Source: Pseudomonadota bacterium (GTDB lineage: Bacteria; Pseudomonadota; Gammaproteobacteria; UBA1113). Taken from it: a DNA stretch of 32,013 nucleotides. The position numbers and the translations under genes were made by a program. Location: positions 1-32,013 of the forward strand of contig JAJXVQ010000004.1 in the NCBI GenBank assembly GCA_021782065.1, in the 5' to 3' direction. The notes beneath the pieces are model-generated. The model did no database searches. It was not told where the DNA came from and saw nothing but the letters and a program-made list of their open reading frames with translations. This document shows, piece by piece, positions 7,614 to 16,121 of this stretch (position 1 is its first letter; each line of letters begins with the position of its first letter).

Positions 7614-9056
7614 TGCATGCCAAGTCAAATCCAATTCTTTAGCTGCTTTTAAGTCATCCAAACGGCGCACGGGTAAAGTATGCGGCGCTTGTTTTACCAG
7701 GTCTGGCGACTCTTCGGCTTCTTTCAAAATGGTAATTAAGATATTGATAAAATTATCCAATTCTTCTTTGGACTCGGTTTCCGTAGGTTCAATCAAAAAG
7801 CATTCTGGCACGAGTAATGGAAAGTAAGTCGTAGGTGCATGTACGCCATAATCCAATAAACGCTTAGCGATATCCTTGGCGCTAACGCCCAAGGTTTTGG
7901 CTTCTTTTTTAAAGGTAACGATAAATTCATGGCTGGCGCGTCTGTCTGGAAAAGCCAGCGTAAAGCCCGCTTGTTGCAAGCGTGCCATTAAATAATTGGC
8001 ATTTAAAGTTGCGTATTCTGAAACACGGCATAAGCCTTCACGACCTAATAAGCGCGCGTAAATGTTGGCACGTAAAATAATGCCAGCATTCCCCATGAAT
8101 GCGGATAAACGGCCTATAGTTTGGGGGCAGTCTTTTGCAGTTAACCACTTATAGTGTTGGCCATCATAACCCACGATAGGTGTAGGTAAGAAAGGTTTTA
8201 AGCGGTCATTGGCCGCTACAGGACCCGAACCGGGGCCGCCACCGCCATGCGGGGTAGCAAAAGTTTTGTGTAAGTTCATGTGCATGACATCAAAACCCAT
8301 ATCGCCAGGCCTACACTTGCCTAAAATAGCATTTAAGTTAGCGCCATCATAATACAATAAGCCGCCTGCCGCGTGAATAATTTTAGCAATTTCGCTGATA
8401 CGACGCTCAAATACGCCTAGGGTGGATGGATTGGTTAACATGATACCCGCCGTATGCGGACCTACGGCAGCGCGTAAGGCCTCTAAATCTACATCGCCTT
8501 GTTTATCCGTAGGGATTTCTTTGATGCGAAAACCGCACATGACTGCAGTCGCTGGATTGGTACCGTGCGCGGCATCTGGGACTAGAAATTCGGTGCGTGC
8601 CGTATCGCCGAGGGATAAGTGATATGCTCGTATCATGGCGACTCCGGCGAATTCACCTTGTGCGCCTGCCATGGGTGTTAAGGACACTGCACTTAAACCG
8701 GTAATGTGACTTAAGATTTGTTGTAACTCATAAGCCGATTGCAAATAACCTTGGCTATGGCTGGCTGGCGTTAGAGGGTGATGTTGTAAAAAACCTTCTA
8801 AGCTGGCTAATTGATGCACTCCGCGTGGATTGTACTTCATGGTACAAGAGCCTAAAGGATAAAATTGCGTGTCTATAGAAAAATTTTTTTGCGACAATTG
8901 GGTGTAATGACGCACGACTTGCAGTTCAGAGACTTCTGGGAAAAGAGGCGCTTGGTGTCGCAATAAATGTGCGGGAATATCATTTTCTTCTGGAGCAAGA
9001 CGTGGGGCTTGTAAACGGTTGCGACGCCCTTTGGCACTGATTTCAAAAATAAGCAT
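7596..9056 (-). CDS. gcvPB: Glycine dehydrogenase (decarboxylating) subunit 2
   Basis: Large PLP-carrying subunit of the two-subunit P-protein, which decarboxylates glycine and passes the aminomethyl group to lipoyl-GcvH. The product is 486 residues. The PLP lysine is K264 in [17 protein letters not shown]; other landmarks are [13 protein letters not shown] (66-78) and [11 protein letters not shown] (161-171). I chose the ATG at 9056 ([12 protein letters not shown]), the normal family start, with AGAGGA about 9 nt upstream; a frame extension to 9140 would run into an inserted repeat. The C-terminus YTHSS and stop codon are provided by repeat copy B. It is the last gene of the gcvT-H-PA-PB operon and is separated from gcvPA by 112 bp because of repeat copy C. 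Confidence 0.96.
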   Translation of the reverse strand: MLIFEISAKGRRNRLQAPRLAPEENDIPAHLLRHQAPLFPEVSELQVVRHYTQLSQKNFSIDTQFYPLGSCTMKYNPRGVHQLASLEGFLQHHPLTPASHSQGYLQSAYELQQILSHITGLSAVSLTPMAGAQGEFAGVAMIRAYHLSLGDTARTEFLVPDAAHGTNPATAVMCGFRIKEIPTDKQGDVDLEALRAAVGPHTAGIMLTNPSTLGVFERRISEIAKIIHAAGGLLYYDGANLNAILGKCRPGDMGFDVMHMNLHKTFATPHGGGGPGSGPVAANDRLKPFLPTPIVGYDGQHYKWLTAKDCPQTIGRLSAFMGNAGIILRANIYARLLGREGLCRVSEYATLNANYLMARLQQAGFTLAFPDRRASHEFIVTFKKEAKTLGVSAKDIAKRLLDYGVHAPTTYFPLLVPECFLIEPTETESKEELDNFINILITILKEAEESPDLVKQAPHTLPVRRLDDLKAAKELDLTWHAYTHSS

Positions 9057-9082
9057 GGTATTTAATCCTCTACAATCACGGT

Positions 9083-9213
9083 TATATTCTTCGCGATGGG
9101 GCTTTAGGCTTTGTAGGCTGCGCCCTCTCGCAAAAGTCATGTATGTATTATGAATACACTCCTTTTGCTCACGGGCTTGTCGCCGTGCCTAAAACCCCAT
9201 CGCTGTGAATATA
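9083..9213 (+). mobile_element. Family-1 element, copy C, between gcvPA and gcvPB
   Basis: A 131-bp copy. Left end TATATTCTTCGCGATGGGG; right end CCCCATCGCTGTGAATATA. Its outer arms pair almost perfectly (CGATGGGGCTTTAGGC against GCCTAAAACCCCATCG), yet the arm sequence differs from copy A on both sides. The inner stem is GCAAAAG/CTTTTGC around AGTCATGTA. It lies inside the operon and would be transcribed on the minus strand. It supplies the last 14 codons and stop of gcvPA. Confidence 0.82.
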
Positions 9214-10572
9214 AGCTTTTAAAGTCTGTTGTACGGCTTGTACATAAGTATTAATGTCGTCAGCAGTTTTAGTTTCAGTGACGCAGATCAATAAGCAATG
9301 ATCTAATTCAGGTGACATTACACTTAAATCTAAACCCGCTAAAATATTTTTCTTTAATAAGGCTTGTATCAATGTATCGGCTTTACACGGACATTCTAAG
9401 ACAAATTCATGGAAAGAAGGGCTATTAAAACGTAAGCGCATGCCGGGTATGGACGTTAAGGCCGCACACAAGGTGTTGCTATTAGCATGTGAAGATTGGG
9501 CTACATCAGCAAGGCCGCTAGCACCTAATAAACTCATATAAATAGTAGCCGCAGTAACCGCTAAACCTTGGTTGGTACAAATATTCGAAGTAGCTTTGGC
9601 GCGACGGATGTGTTGTTCGCGTGCTTGTAGCGTTAAACTAAAACCAGGCTTGCCGTCTTGATCGACTGTTCTGCCGATTAAACGCCCGGGCATTTGCCGT
9701 ACATAATCCATTTTGGTACATAGAAAACCAAAATAAGGTCCGCCGCTCGCTAAAGGAATGCCTAAAGGTTGACCTTCGCCGCAAACGATATCGGCACCGT
9801 GCTGCCCCCAAGCGCCAGGCTCTTTTAATAAGGCCATGGCGATGGGATTCACCACCGCGATGACTAAGGCTAGCTGTTGGTGTGCCCAATCGGTGAGCGC
9901 ATCGACTTCTTCTATGCCACCAAAGAAATTAGGCTGAGCAATGACAACGGCAACGATGTCACCACTTTCTATTTTAGGCAGTTGTGTTGCGTCTAAACAT
10001 CCTGTTTTGTTGTTATAAGGCAAGGCTTCTAGCACTATGCCTTGTGGCTGTACTAAAGCTTCAATGGTTTGACGATAATGTGGATGTAGATTACCAGCAA
10101 TCAAAATACGCGGCTCTTTGGCCACCGTATTGGCACGCACTGCCATTAATACGGCTTCAGCTAGAGCAGATGCGCCGTCGTATAATGAAGCATTGGAGAC
10201 TTCTAAACCCATAAGATGTGCCATCATGGTTTGATATTCATATAACAATTGCAGTGTCCCTTGGCTAGCTTCGGCTTGATAGGGTGTATATGCCGTTAAA
10301 AATTCACCGCGACCTGCAATTTGCCACACGGCTGCGGGAATGTGGTGTTCGTATGCACCTGCCCCTAAAAAACAAGCCAAGCCGCTGTCGCGCATTGCAC
10401 GTTCTTTCATATCGCGACTCATTGCCATTTCATTTAAGCCAACGTCTAGCGCATTTAAATCGTGAATACGTAAATTAGCAGGAATTTCGTCGAATAAGTC
10501 ATCGGTGTTGTTAACACCGATGGTCTTTAACATTGTTTTAATATCGTCTTCTGTATGTGGGATAAAAGGCAT
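9169..10572 (-). CDS. gcvPA: Glycine dehydrogenase (decarboxylating) subunit 1
   Basis: Smaller subunit of the split P-protein; pairs with GcvPB for glycine decarboxylation. 467 residues. The N-terminus [20 protein letters not shown] is the standard GcvPA opening; further family stretches include [18 protein letters not shown] (66-83), [20 protein letters not shown] (95-114) and [10 protein letters not shown] near 329-338. Start supported by AGGTAA upstream and an 11-nt gap after gcvH. Odd feature: the last 14 residues ([14 protein letters not shown]) and the TGA are encoded by repeat copy C, so the native C-terminus has been replaced or extended. The catalytic region is upstream of this and looks intact. 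Confidence 0.95.
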   Translation of the reverse strand: MPFIPHTEDDIKTMLKTIGVNNTDDLFDEIPANLRIHDLNALDVGLNEMAMSRDMKERAMRDSGLACFLGAGAYEHHIPAAVWQIAGRGEFLTAYTPYQAEASQGTLQLLYEYQTMMAHLMGLEVSNASLYDGASALAEAVLMAVRANTVAKEPRILIAGNLHPHYRQTIEALVQPQGIVLEALPYNNKTGCLDATQLPKIESGDIVAVVIAQPNFFGGIEEVDALTDWAHQQLALVIAVVNPIAMALLKEPGAWGQHGADIVCGEGQPLGIPLASGGPYFGFLCTKMDYVRQMPGRLIGRTVDQDGKPGFSLTLQAREQHIRRAKATSNICTNQGLAVTAATIYMSLLGASGLADVAQSSHANSNTLCAALTSIPGMRLRFNSPSFHEFVLECPCKADTLIQALLKKNILAGLDLSVMSPELDHCLLICVTETKTADDINTYVQAVQQTLKAYIHSDGVLGTATSP

Positions 10573-10583
10573 GGTATTATTAC

Positions 10584-10970
10584 CTATTCTTCTTCGTTTA
10601 ACATCGCTTGATAATCTGCGGCGGACAATAAGCTTAATGGTAATTCGCCGACTAACTTCACTTTAAATAACCAACCCGCACCATAAGGTTCTTGATTGAT
10701 CAATTCGGGTTTGTCGTTTAGCTCGGTATTGACGGCAACGACCTCGCCGTCTACAGGGCTATACACATCGGCAGCGGCTTTAACGGATTCTACTACCGCG
10801 GCATCGTCGCCTACAGCCAATGCTTTTTTAAGTGCAGGTAAATCTACAAACACTACATCACCCAATAAGGATTGAGCGTGTTCGGTAATGCCTATAATGG
10901 CAGTGTCGTTTTCAATACGCACCCATTCGTGGGTAGTGGTATAACATAAGTCTTGAGGCAAAGTGTTCAT
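10584..10970 (-). CDS. gcvH: Glycine cleavage system H protein
   Basis: Lipoyl carrier that shuttles the aminomethyl group between P, T and L proteins. 128 residues, normal length. The lipoylated lysine is K64 in VVESVKAAADVYSP, within the usual hammerhead fold (LGDVVFVDLP before it, PVDGEVVAVN after it). A strong AGGAG ribosome-binding site overlaps the stop of gcvT, so the two genes are probably coupled. Followed by gcvPA after 11 nt. Confidence 0.97.
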   Translation of the reverse strand: MNTLPQDLCYTTTHEWVRIENDTAIIGITEHAQSLLGDVVFVDLPALKKALAVGDDAAVVESVKAAADVYSPVDGEVVAVNTELNDKPELINQEPYGAGWLFKVKLVGELPLSLLSAADYQAMLNEEE

Positions 10971-10979
10971 GAGTGCTCC

Positions 10980-12068
10980 TTATGGATTTTTGCTAGAGTT
11001 AAAGGGAACAAAAGGGGGTTTGACTATGCGCGCTTTATGTGCTTTGTCACGGATGATGACTTCACAGTGTTTGTAATCGCCCTTAGGAATACGTGCGAAG
11101 GCAATAGATTGTCCTAATGTGGGTGCAAAAGAACCGCTGGTGGTCATACCTTCTAGGCCATCGGCTAATACGACGCGTTGATGCGAACGCAACACACCTT
11201 TATCTTCTAACACTAAACCCACCAATTGTTGCGTTACCCCGCGTTCTTTTTCGGCCAACAAGGCGCTTTTGCCTATGAATAAACGCTCCGCGGGTTGCAA
11301 AGCGATGGTCCAAGTTAAATTGGAACACAAAGGGGAAGTACTTTCATCCATATCTTGGCCATATAAATTGTAACCTGCTTCTAAACGCAATGTGTCGCGT
11401 GCACCCAAGCCACAGGGGCTAAAACCGGCGGCACACAATTGTTGCCATAGAGCCACAACGCGTTTATTCGGGACTATCAATTCAAAGCCATCTTCGCCAG
11501 TATAACCCGTGCGCGCGATAAATAAATCGTCGCTGTCAGCACATTCAAAACGTCCTATGGTGTGTAGGGTGTCGGTGATAAAAGGGTCGTTCAAAGTGGT
11601 CAATAGGGCTTGTGTTTTTGGGCCTTGCACGGCAAGAATGGCTAAATCATCGCGGCGATGCAAGCCTAATGCCAGATGGCCTACATGGGATTCCATCCAC
11701 TGCAAATCTTTTTGGGCGCTACCGGCGTTTAAAACAATGCGATAATGCTGCGGGCCTATAAAATAAACGATTAAGTCGTCGATAACACCACCTTGTTCAT
11801 TTAACATACAGCTGTACAAAGCGCTGCCGCGATGGGCCATTTTGTCCACGTCATTGGCGAGGAGAGAGCGCAAATAATCGTGTGCCCCCGCACCTAAGAC
11901 ATCCACTACCACCATGTGCGATACATCGAAGATGCCGGCGTGTAGTCTTACCTGATGGTGCTCTTCTATTTGCGAGCCATAATGTAGCGGCATGTCGAAA
12001 CCAGCGAAATCAACCATTTTGGCGCCCATGGCGACATGAGTATCATACAGTACAGTGCGTTTGCCCAT
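10980..12068 (-). CDS. gcvT: Aminomethyltransferase (glycine cleavage system T protein)
   Basis: Folate-dependent enzyme that releases ammonia from aminomethyl-lipoyl-GcvH and forms 5,10-methylene-THF. 362 residues. Motifs: FAGFDMPLHYGSQIEEHHQVR (21-41), FDVSHM (47-52), MLNEQGGVIDDLIVY (88-102) with the catalytic-region Asp, and GLGARDTLRLEAGYNLYGQD near 222-241. It is the first gene of the operon. A possible minus-strand -10 GATAAT lies at 12111-12106 about 40 nt upstream. I looked for a glycine riboswitch in the 88-bp spacer to the next gene and saw none. The gene for the L protein is not in the window. Confidence 0.97.
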   Translation of the reverse strand: MGKRTVLYDTHVAMGAKMVDFAGFDMPLHYGSQIEEHHQVRLHAGIFDVSHMVVVDVLGAGAHDYLRSLLANDVDKMAHRGSALYSCMLNEQGGVIDDLIVYFIGPQHYRIVLNAGSAQKDLQWMESHVGHLALGLHRRDDLAILAVQGPKTQALLTTLNDPFITDTLHTIGRFECADSDDLFIARTGYTGEDGFELIVPNKRVVALWQQLCAAGFSPCGLGARDTLRLEAGYNLYGQDMDESTSPLCSNLTWTIALQPAERLFIGKSALLAEKERGVTQQLVGLVLEDKGVLRSHQRVVLADGLEGMTTSGSFAPTLGQSIAFARIPKGDYKHCEVIIRDKAHKARIVKPPFVPFNSSKNP

Positions 12069-12156
12069 TTTTTGCTCGACCCTTATGTCATTTTACCTGC
12101 GCCGCATTATCGCATATTTATAGATGCGTTGCACCTCATGTGAGATTGCTTTGTTA

Positions 12157-12951
12157 TCAACGAAATGACGAATAAGAGCGGCTGCGTCTTGAATTTTGCG
12201 GCTGTTGCTGTATCTGGTCTTGTGCTTCTTTATTAAGTTTATGGGCAATCACGGCAATGATGGCTTGGAGATGACCTTGTTGGTTTTTTATCTTAATATC
12301 TCCCAATGCACCTAATAAATGTGTCACAGATTTGGTTTTTGGGATATCATAGTTTTCTTTCAGTTGTTTTACAGCCGCGAAATGTTGACGGCCGCATGTC
12401 GGTGTGTGAAAGTTTTCACGTACAAACAGTGTTAGGGGGTTGTTACTCCCAAGATACATACCGAGCAGGGCCATCGCTTTATCAAAATTATCTCTTTCAG
12501 TAACTCCTGCGTCCCAAGCGCTAGAAAATTCATCAAATAGGGATTGCTTGTAAGGCAACGAATTGCTATTAGCATCCTGTATTAAGGAATGAGCTTTTTC
12601 TTCTAAGCGAGCTTCTTCTCTGTGAGCGTTGAACTCCTCGCGAGCTTTTTCTATAGTAGCGTTAAGTTTCTTAATCTCAGATATTAGGTTAGCGATATCA
12701 GGATGGTCATTAATAAATTGTGGAAGATAAGGTTCTAATCCTGGCTTATCCAAAAAGTTGCATAATAAGTCAAAGTCCTCGGGGGATATTATCTTCTGTA
12801 TTTCTTCTTTAGATATGGGCGACTGTTTTTTTGATTTTATATCTTTTAAGGGTGTAGTGATCGAATCTTTAATGCGATCTCGGAGGAACTGATTTTGAAT
12901 ACTTTCTCTGTGATTCCCTTTGCGTCGCAAAAAAGGAGAGTTACTGTACAT
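12157..12951 (-). CDS. Unrecognised 264-residue soluble protein with a coiled-coil segment
   Basis: I do not recognise this protein. It has no signal peptide and no membrane helix. Visible: a basic N-terminus (residues 1-45), a helix of coiled-coil character with many Glu, Lys, Ala and Arg at about 90-125 (EKAREEFNAHREEARLEEKA), a more globular stretch around 140-235, and a low-complexity tail rich in Gln, Arg and Ser (QIQQQPQNSRRSRSYSSFR). The ATG at 12951 has an AAGG upstream. It stands alone between the gcv operon and mrcA, same strand as both, with an 88-bp gap to gcvT. Composition, solitary position and lack of a family make it a lineage-specific gene; an effector role is conceivable but not shown by anything in the sequence. 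Confidence 0.7.
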   Translation of the reverse strand: MYSNSPFLRRKGNHRESIQNQFLRDRIKDSITTPLKDIKSKKQSPISKEEIQKIISPEDFDLLCNFLDKPGLEPYLPQFINDHPDIANLISEIKKLNATIEKAREEFNAHREEARLEEKAHSLIQDANSNSLPYKQSLFDEFSSAWDAGVTERDNFDKAMALLGMYLGSNNPLTLFVRENFHTPTCGRQHFAAVKQLKENYDIPKTKSVTHLLGALGDIKIKNQQGHLQAIIAVIAHKLNKEAQDQIQQQPQNSRRSRSYSSFR

Positions 12952-13299
12952 AGGATTTACCTTCTTTGTTTAATTATTGGGCGGCCATTATAGGTGAAAT
13001 GTGTCTATTTTGCAACTGCAATGCTGTCTTTTAAAGCGCCAAAGTTGCCGTCCAAAGCTATTATTGTGGTAGCACAGGGACAGGACCTTGGTCAATACTG
13101 AAGAATAATGATTTCGCCTAGGGCCTATTGGTTTGTCGAAGCGAAAAATGAGAAAAGTGAGGCAAAATATTAGCAAATTTGAGAAGAATATCGGGCAATA
13201 TTGGAAGAAAATTTGCTAATACTGGGGCCGCTTTTTTCTCATTTTGCAGCCGATAAACCCATTATCAATAGGCCCTAATCTAATGCCACTGAAAAATCC
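12952..13299. other. Spacer between unknown gene and mrcA, mostly a repeat element
   Basis: 348 bp without a gene. The right-hand half is the family-4 element (13119-13277). The left part (12952-13118) is unique sequence in which I recognise nothing; it must include the promoter of the unknown gene at 12157-12951. Confidence 0.5.
13119..13277. mobile_element. Family-4 palindromic element (MITE-like), full copy
   Basis: A 159-bp inverted-repeat element. Ends are TAGGGCCTATTG and CAATAGGCCCTA, perfect over 12 bp and followed by long imperfect arms of about 60 bp: both arms contain AAAATGAGAAAA and TATTAGCAAATTT when read inward from their own end. No coding capacity. The middle is AT-rich. A partial relative lies at 31853-31889. 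TA at both outer edges is compatible with a TA target duplication. Confidence 0.72.
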
Positions 13300-15744
13300 C
13301 TAAAATAATTGCGTATTCGCCTCATCTTTAGACACCGTGCCGTTGCTCCCACCATTGCTGCTGGGCGATTGCGCTCTGGGGGCAGTACCGGCTTTAAAAT
13401 ATTCGAATATCGTATTCGGGCCACTGCTGGGCAAGCCTGTATTGCGATCGATGCGTACCGAAACGATCCCGGGTGGCGGTGGGGTGGGCGTTGTCACATC
13501 GCCATTTAAAGCAACGTTCATGAAATCGACCCATATGGGCAGTGCTACTTTAGCGCCGTATTCATTCAAGCTCTTAGGCTCATCAAATCCCACCCACACA
13601 ACGGCAGCCATGTGTGCATTAAAACCATCAAACCAACCATCTTTTTGCGCGTTGGTGGTACCGGTTTTACCGGCGATGTCGTCACGGCCCAACACTTTTG
13701 CCGCAGAGCCGGTACCGATTTGAACGACGTCTTTTAAGACAGAGGTAATTAGAAAATCGGTTTGTGCTGAAATGGCGCGTGCAGCCACGGGATTACCGTT
13801 GTTGGCTAGAGGAGGTAAAGCGGGGGCAGGCGTATCGCTGAGTGCATTTTGTGTAGTCAAAAGATCCAATTGCTGTTCGCGCGCTTCTACACAAGAAGCG
13901 CAGACGGTCAAAGGATGCGCTGCATAGATAGGTTTGTTTGTTAAATCGACGATGCGATTAATCAAATAAGGTTTAACATCAAAACCGCCATTGGCAATGA
14001 TGGCATAGCCTCTGGCCATTTGCAGTGGACTAACGCTAGCCGTACCTAAAGCCAAGGATAATGAATGGGGCACGTCTTTAGGATTAAAACCAAAATGTGC
14101 TAAGTATTGCGTTGCGTAGGAGATACCGATGGCATTCAATAAACGTATAGACACCAAATTGCGTGAATGGGTCAACGCCACACGTAAACGTGTAGGGCCG
14201 AAGAATTTACGCTCATCGTTTTGTGGGCGCCACACACCATCGGGTAAAGATGGATCGTACAATACAAAGGGCGCGTCGTTGATAACCGAAGCTAAGGTAA
14301 AGCCTTTATCTAATGCTGCGGTGTAGATGAAAGGTTTAAAACTAGATCCAGGTTGCAAAGCTGCTTGTGAGACGCGGTTAAAACTACTTTGCACATAGTT
14401 GAAGCCGCCGACTAAAGCACTTACAGCACCATTTTGTGGTGATAAAGCAATGAATGCGCCTTGTACTTCAGGAATTTGTGCCAAACGCCAGCTGTGATTT
14501 GCTGTAGGTAAAATATCAACTATATCACCGGCTACGACTATATCACCAGCGCTTTTAGGAGATGGCCCTACGCCACCATCACTCCCAGCACGTCGTGCCC
14601 ATGATAAACCGGGCCAATCTAAACGAATAATGCGTTTATCGCTGGTAAAGACTTCTGCATAATCGTTTCTTACACTAAATACTACAGCAGGGGTTAAAGG
14701 TGAATATATCGGTTGCTTTCTGAGCGTGGCGAGCCAAACACTGTGACCCGCATTATCATACGCTAAGTGGCGACGTGGGCCGCGATAACCATGACGCTGG
14801 TCGTAATCCAGTAGCCCTGTTTGTAAAGACACTTCGGCTTGTTGTTGTAATTTACATTGTATAGTCGTATAAACACGCATACCGGAAGTATAAGCATCTT
14901 CGCCAAATTGGCCGATAATGCCGTTACGGATCATCTCGCCTACATAAGGCGCTGGGCATTCGATCAAAGAGCCATGCATGGTGGCGGTTTCTGGTTCAGC
15001 TATAGCCTGTTGATATTGCTGCTGCGAAATATAACCGTGATCCAACATGCGTGATAAAACATGGTTACGGCGATCTAAAGCGGCGGCAGTATCGGCTAGA
15101 GGATTAAGCGAAGAGGGCGCCTTGGGAATACCCGCTATCATGGCGGTTTGTGCCAGAGTCAGTTGATTGAGGCGTTTGCCGTAATAGGTTTCTGCGGCTG
15201 CTTCTACGCCATAAGCGCGGTTGCCGTAGAAAATTTCATTTAAATAGAGGTCTAGAATTTTTTGTTTAGAGAAGGATTTATCGATTTTAACAGCTAAGAG
15301 AATTTCGCGTAATTTACGGGTATAGGTTTTTTTGTTGCTCAAGAAAAAATTGCGTGCAACTTGCATGGTGATAGTGCTACCACCTTGGGCTTTGGTTCCC
15401 GTGGTAACCAATACCACAGATGCGCGCACTAAGCCTACTAGATCCACTCCACTGTGCTCGAAATAGCGTTGATCTTCGGTGGCCAGGACGGCTTGTATGA
15501 GCTGCTTGGGGATTTGCTCATAAGGAACCGGAACGCGCTTTTTTTCGCCATATTCGGCCATGAGTAAGCCTTCGTCGGAGTAAATGCGCAGAGGCACTTG
15601 CAATTGAATGTCTTTGAGTACCGAAATGTCGGGCAAACCACGTTCCACATGTAAAATTAACAGGACTACAGCCACTGCACCTAAGCAAAACAAGCCTATG
15701 AGCAAGAAAAGCAGTCGTCGCAGCCATTTTGTGAAAAATTTCAT
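13300..15744 (-). CDS. mrcA: Penicillin-binding protein 1A (bifunctional transglycosylase/transpeptidase)
   Basis: Class A PBP that polymerises and cross-links peptidoglycan, anchored in the inner membrane with its bulk in the periplasm. 814 residues. One N-terminal membrane anchor (about 9-32). Transglycosylase (about 50-230): catalytic Glu90 in ATEDQRYFEHSGVD and GGSTITMQVARN (121-132). An OB-like insert follows (about 300-430). Transpeptidase: Ser467 in SSFK, the SRN triad at 527-529, and KTGT at 693-696. The C-terminus is Ser/Gly/Asn-rich. Divergent from pilM, as in many gammaproteobacteria (mrcA/pilM or mrcA/hofM). The 377-bp spacer between them contains two repeat copies. Confidence 0.97.
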   Translation of the reverse strand: MKFFTKWLRRLLFLLIGLFCLGAVAVVLLILHVERGLPDISVLKDIQLQVPLRIYSDEGLLMAEYGEKKRVPVPYEQIPKQLIQAVLATEDQRYFEHSGVDLVGLVRASVVLVTTGTKAQGGSTITMQVARNFFLSNKKTYTRKLREILLAVKIDKSFSKQKILDLYLNEIFYGNRAYGVEAAAETYYGKRLNQLTLAQTAMIAGIPKAPSSLNPLADTAAALDRRNHVLSRMLDHGYISQQQYQQAIAEPETATMHGSLIECPAPYVGEMIRNGIIGQFGEDAYTSGMRVYTTIQCKLQQQAEVSLQTGLLDYDQRHGYRGPRRHLAYDNAGHSVWLATLRKQPIYSPLTPAVVFSVRNDYAEVFTSDKRIIRLDWPGLSWARRAGSDGGVGPSPKSAGDIVVAGDIVDILPTANHSWRLAQIPEVQGAFIALSPQNGAVSALVGGFNYVQSSFNRVSQAALQPGSSFKPFIYTAALDKGFTLASVINDAPFVLYDPSLPDGVWRPQNDERKFFGPTRLRVALTHSRNLVSIRLLNAIGISYATQYLAHFGFNPKDVPHSLSLALGTASVSPLQMARGYAIIANGGFDVKPYLINRIVDLTNKPIYAAHPLTVCASCVEAREQQLDLLTTQNALSDTPAPALPPLANNGNPVAARAISAQTDFLITSVLKDVVQIGTGSAAKVLGRDDIAGKTGTTNAQKDGWFDGFNAHMAAVVWVGFDEPKSLNEYGAKVALPIWVDFMNVALNGDVTTPTPPPPGIVSVRIDRNTGLPSSGPNTIFEYFKAGTAPRAQSPSSNGGSNGTVSKDEANTQLF

Positions 15745-15824
15745 CGAATTAGGTTACCCATTAACTATAAATAGGAATCATTTTAACATTTTCTAGGGCA
15801 GGGTGGTATCTTTTGAAATGCCTT

Positions 15825-15895
15825 CCGAGCTGCGACCGTGAAGGATCAGTTGTTCAAACGGCTGCGGATTATTTTTACCTGATCCTTTGCGGTCG
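15825..15895. repeat. Family-3 hairpin, copy 2 (degenerate)
   Basis: Starts with CCGAGCTGCGACCG, identical to one arm core of the hairpin at 7408-7459. A stem pairs GACCGTGAAGGATCAG (15834-15849) with CTGATCCTTTGCGGTC (15880-15895), 14 of 16 positions. The large loop contains a T/A-rich stretch. Confidence 0.55.
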
Positions 15896-15977
15896 TTTGG
15901 AGATGTTTGCTTGTAAGGGAGTCTTGTTTTTTATCTTTAAATGCATTAAAATTATAAATGAAAATAATATCCCCCCC

Positions 15978-16103
15978 TATGCTCACAGCAGTTGGTTTTT
16001 AGGGTAGAAGACTCGCCCTCGAGCGCCAGTCGTGTAGTACTCTACATGACTGGTGTGAAATGGGCGAAGGCAACACCCCTAAAAATAAACTGCGAAGAGT
16101 ATA
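15978..16103 (-). mobile_element. Family-1 element, copy D, reverse orientation, upstream of pilM
   Basis: A 126-bp copy whose TATACTCTTCGCAG end is on the right (minus-strand orientation). Outer arms pair (GTTTATTTTTAGGG with CCCTAAAAACCAAC, read on the minus strand). The inner stem pairs CCAGTC with GACTGG plus TGTAG with CTACA, again around AGTCATGTA. It abuts the pilM leader. Confidence 0.8.
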
Positions 16104-16121
16104 GAATAAACAGGGGGTTCT

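Larger units (their letters stand above)
15745..16121. other. mrcA-pilM divergent spacer with two repeat elements
   Basis: 377 bp between divergent mrcA and pilM. It contains a family-3 hairpin (15825-15895) and family-1 copy D (15978-16103). Copy D ends 18 nt before the pilM ATG, so the promoter of pilMNO must lie in or upstream of the repeat, and the element is probably in the 5' leader of the mRNA. No other gene or convincing promoter was seen. Confidence 0.55.

Noticed and set aside
12069..12156. Possible glycine riboswitch upstream of gcvT.
   Set aside because: The spacer is only 88 bp and shows none of the conserved glycine-aptamer blocks I know.
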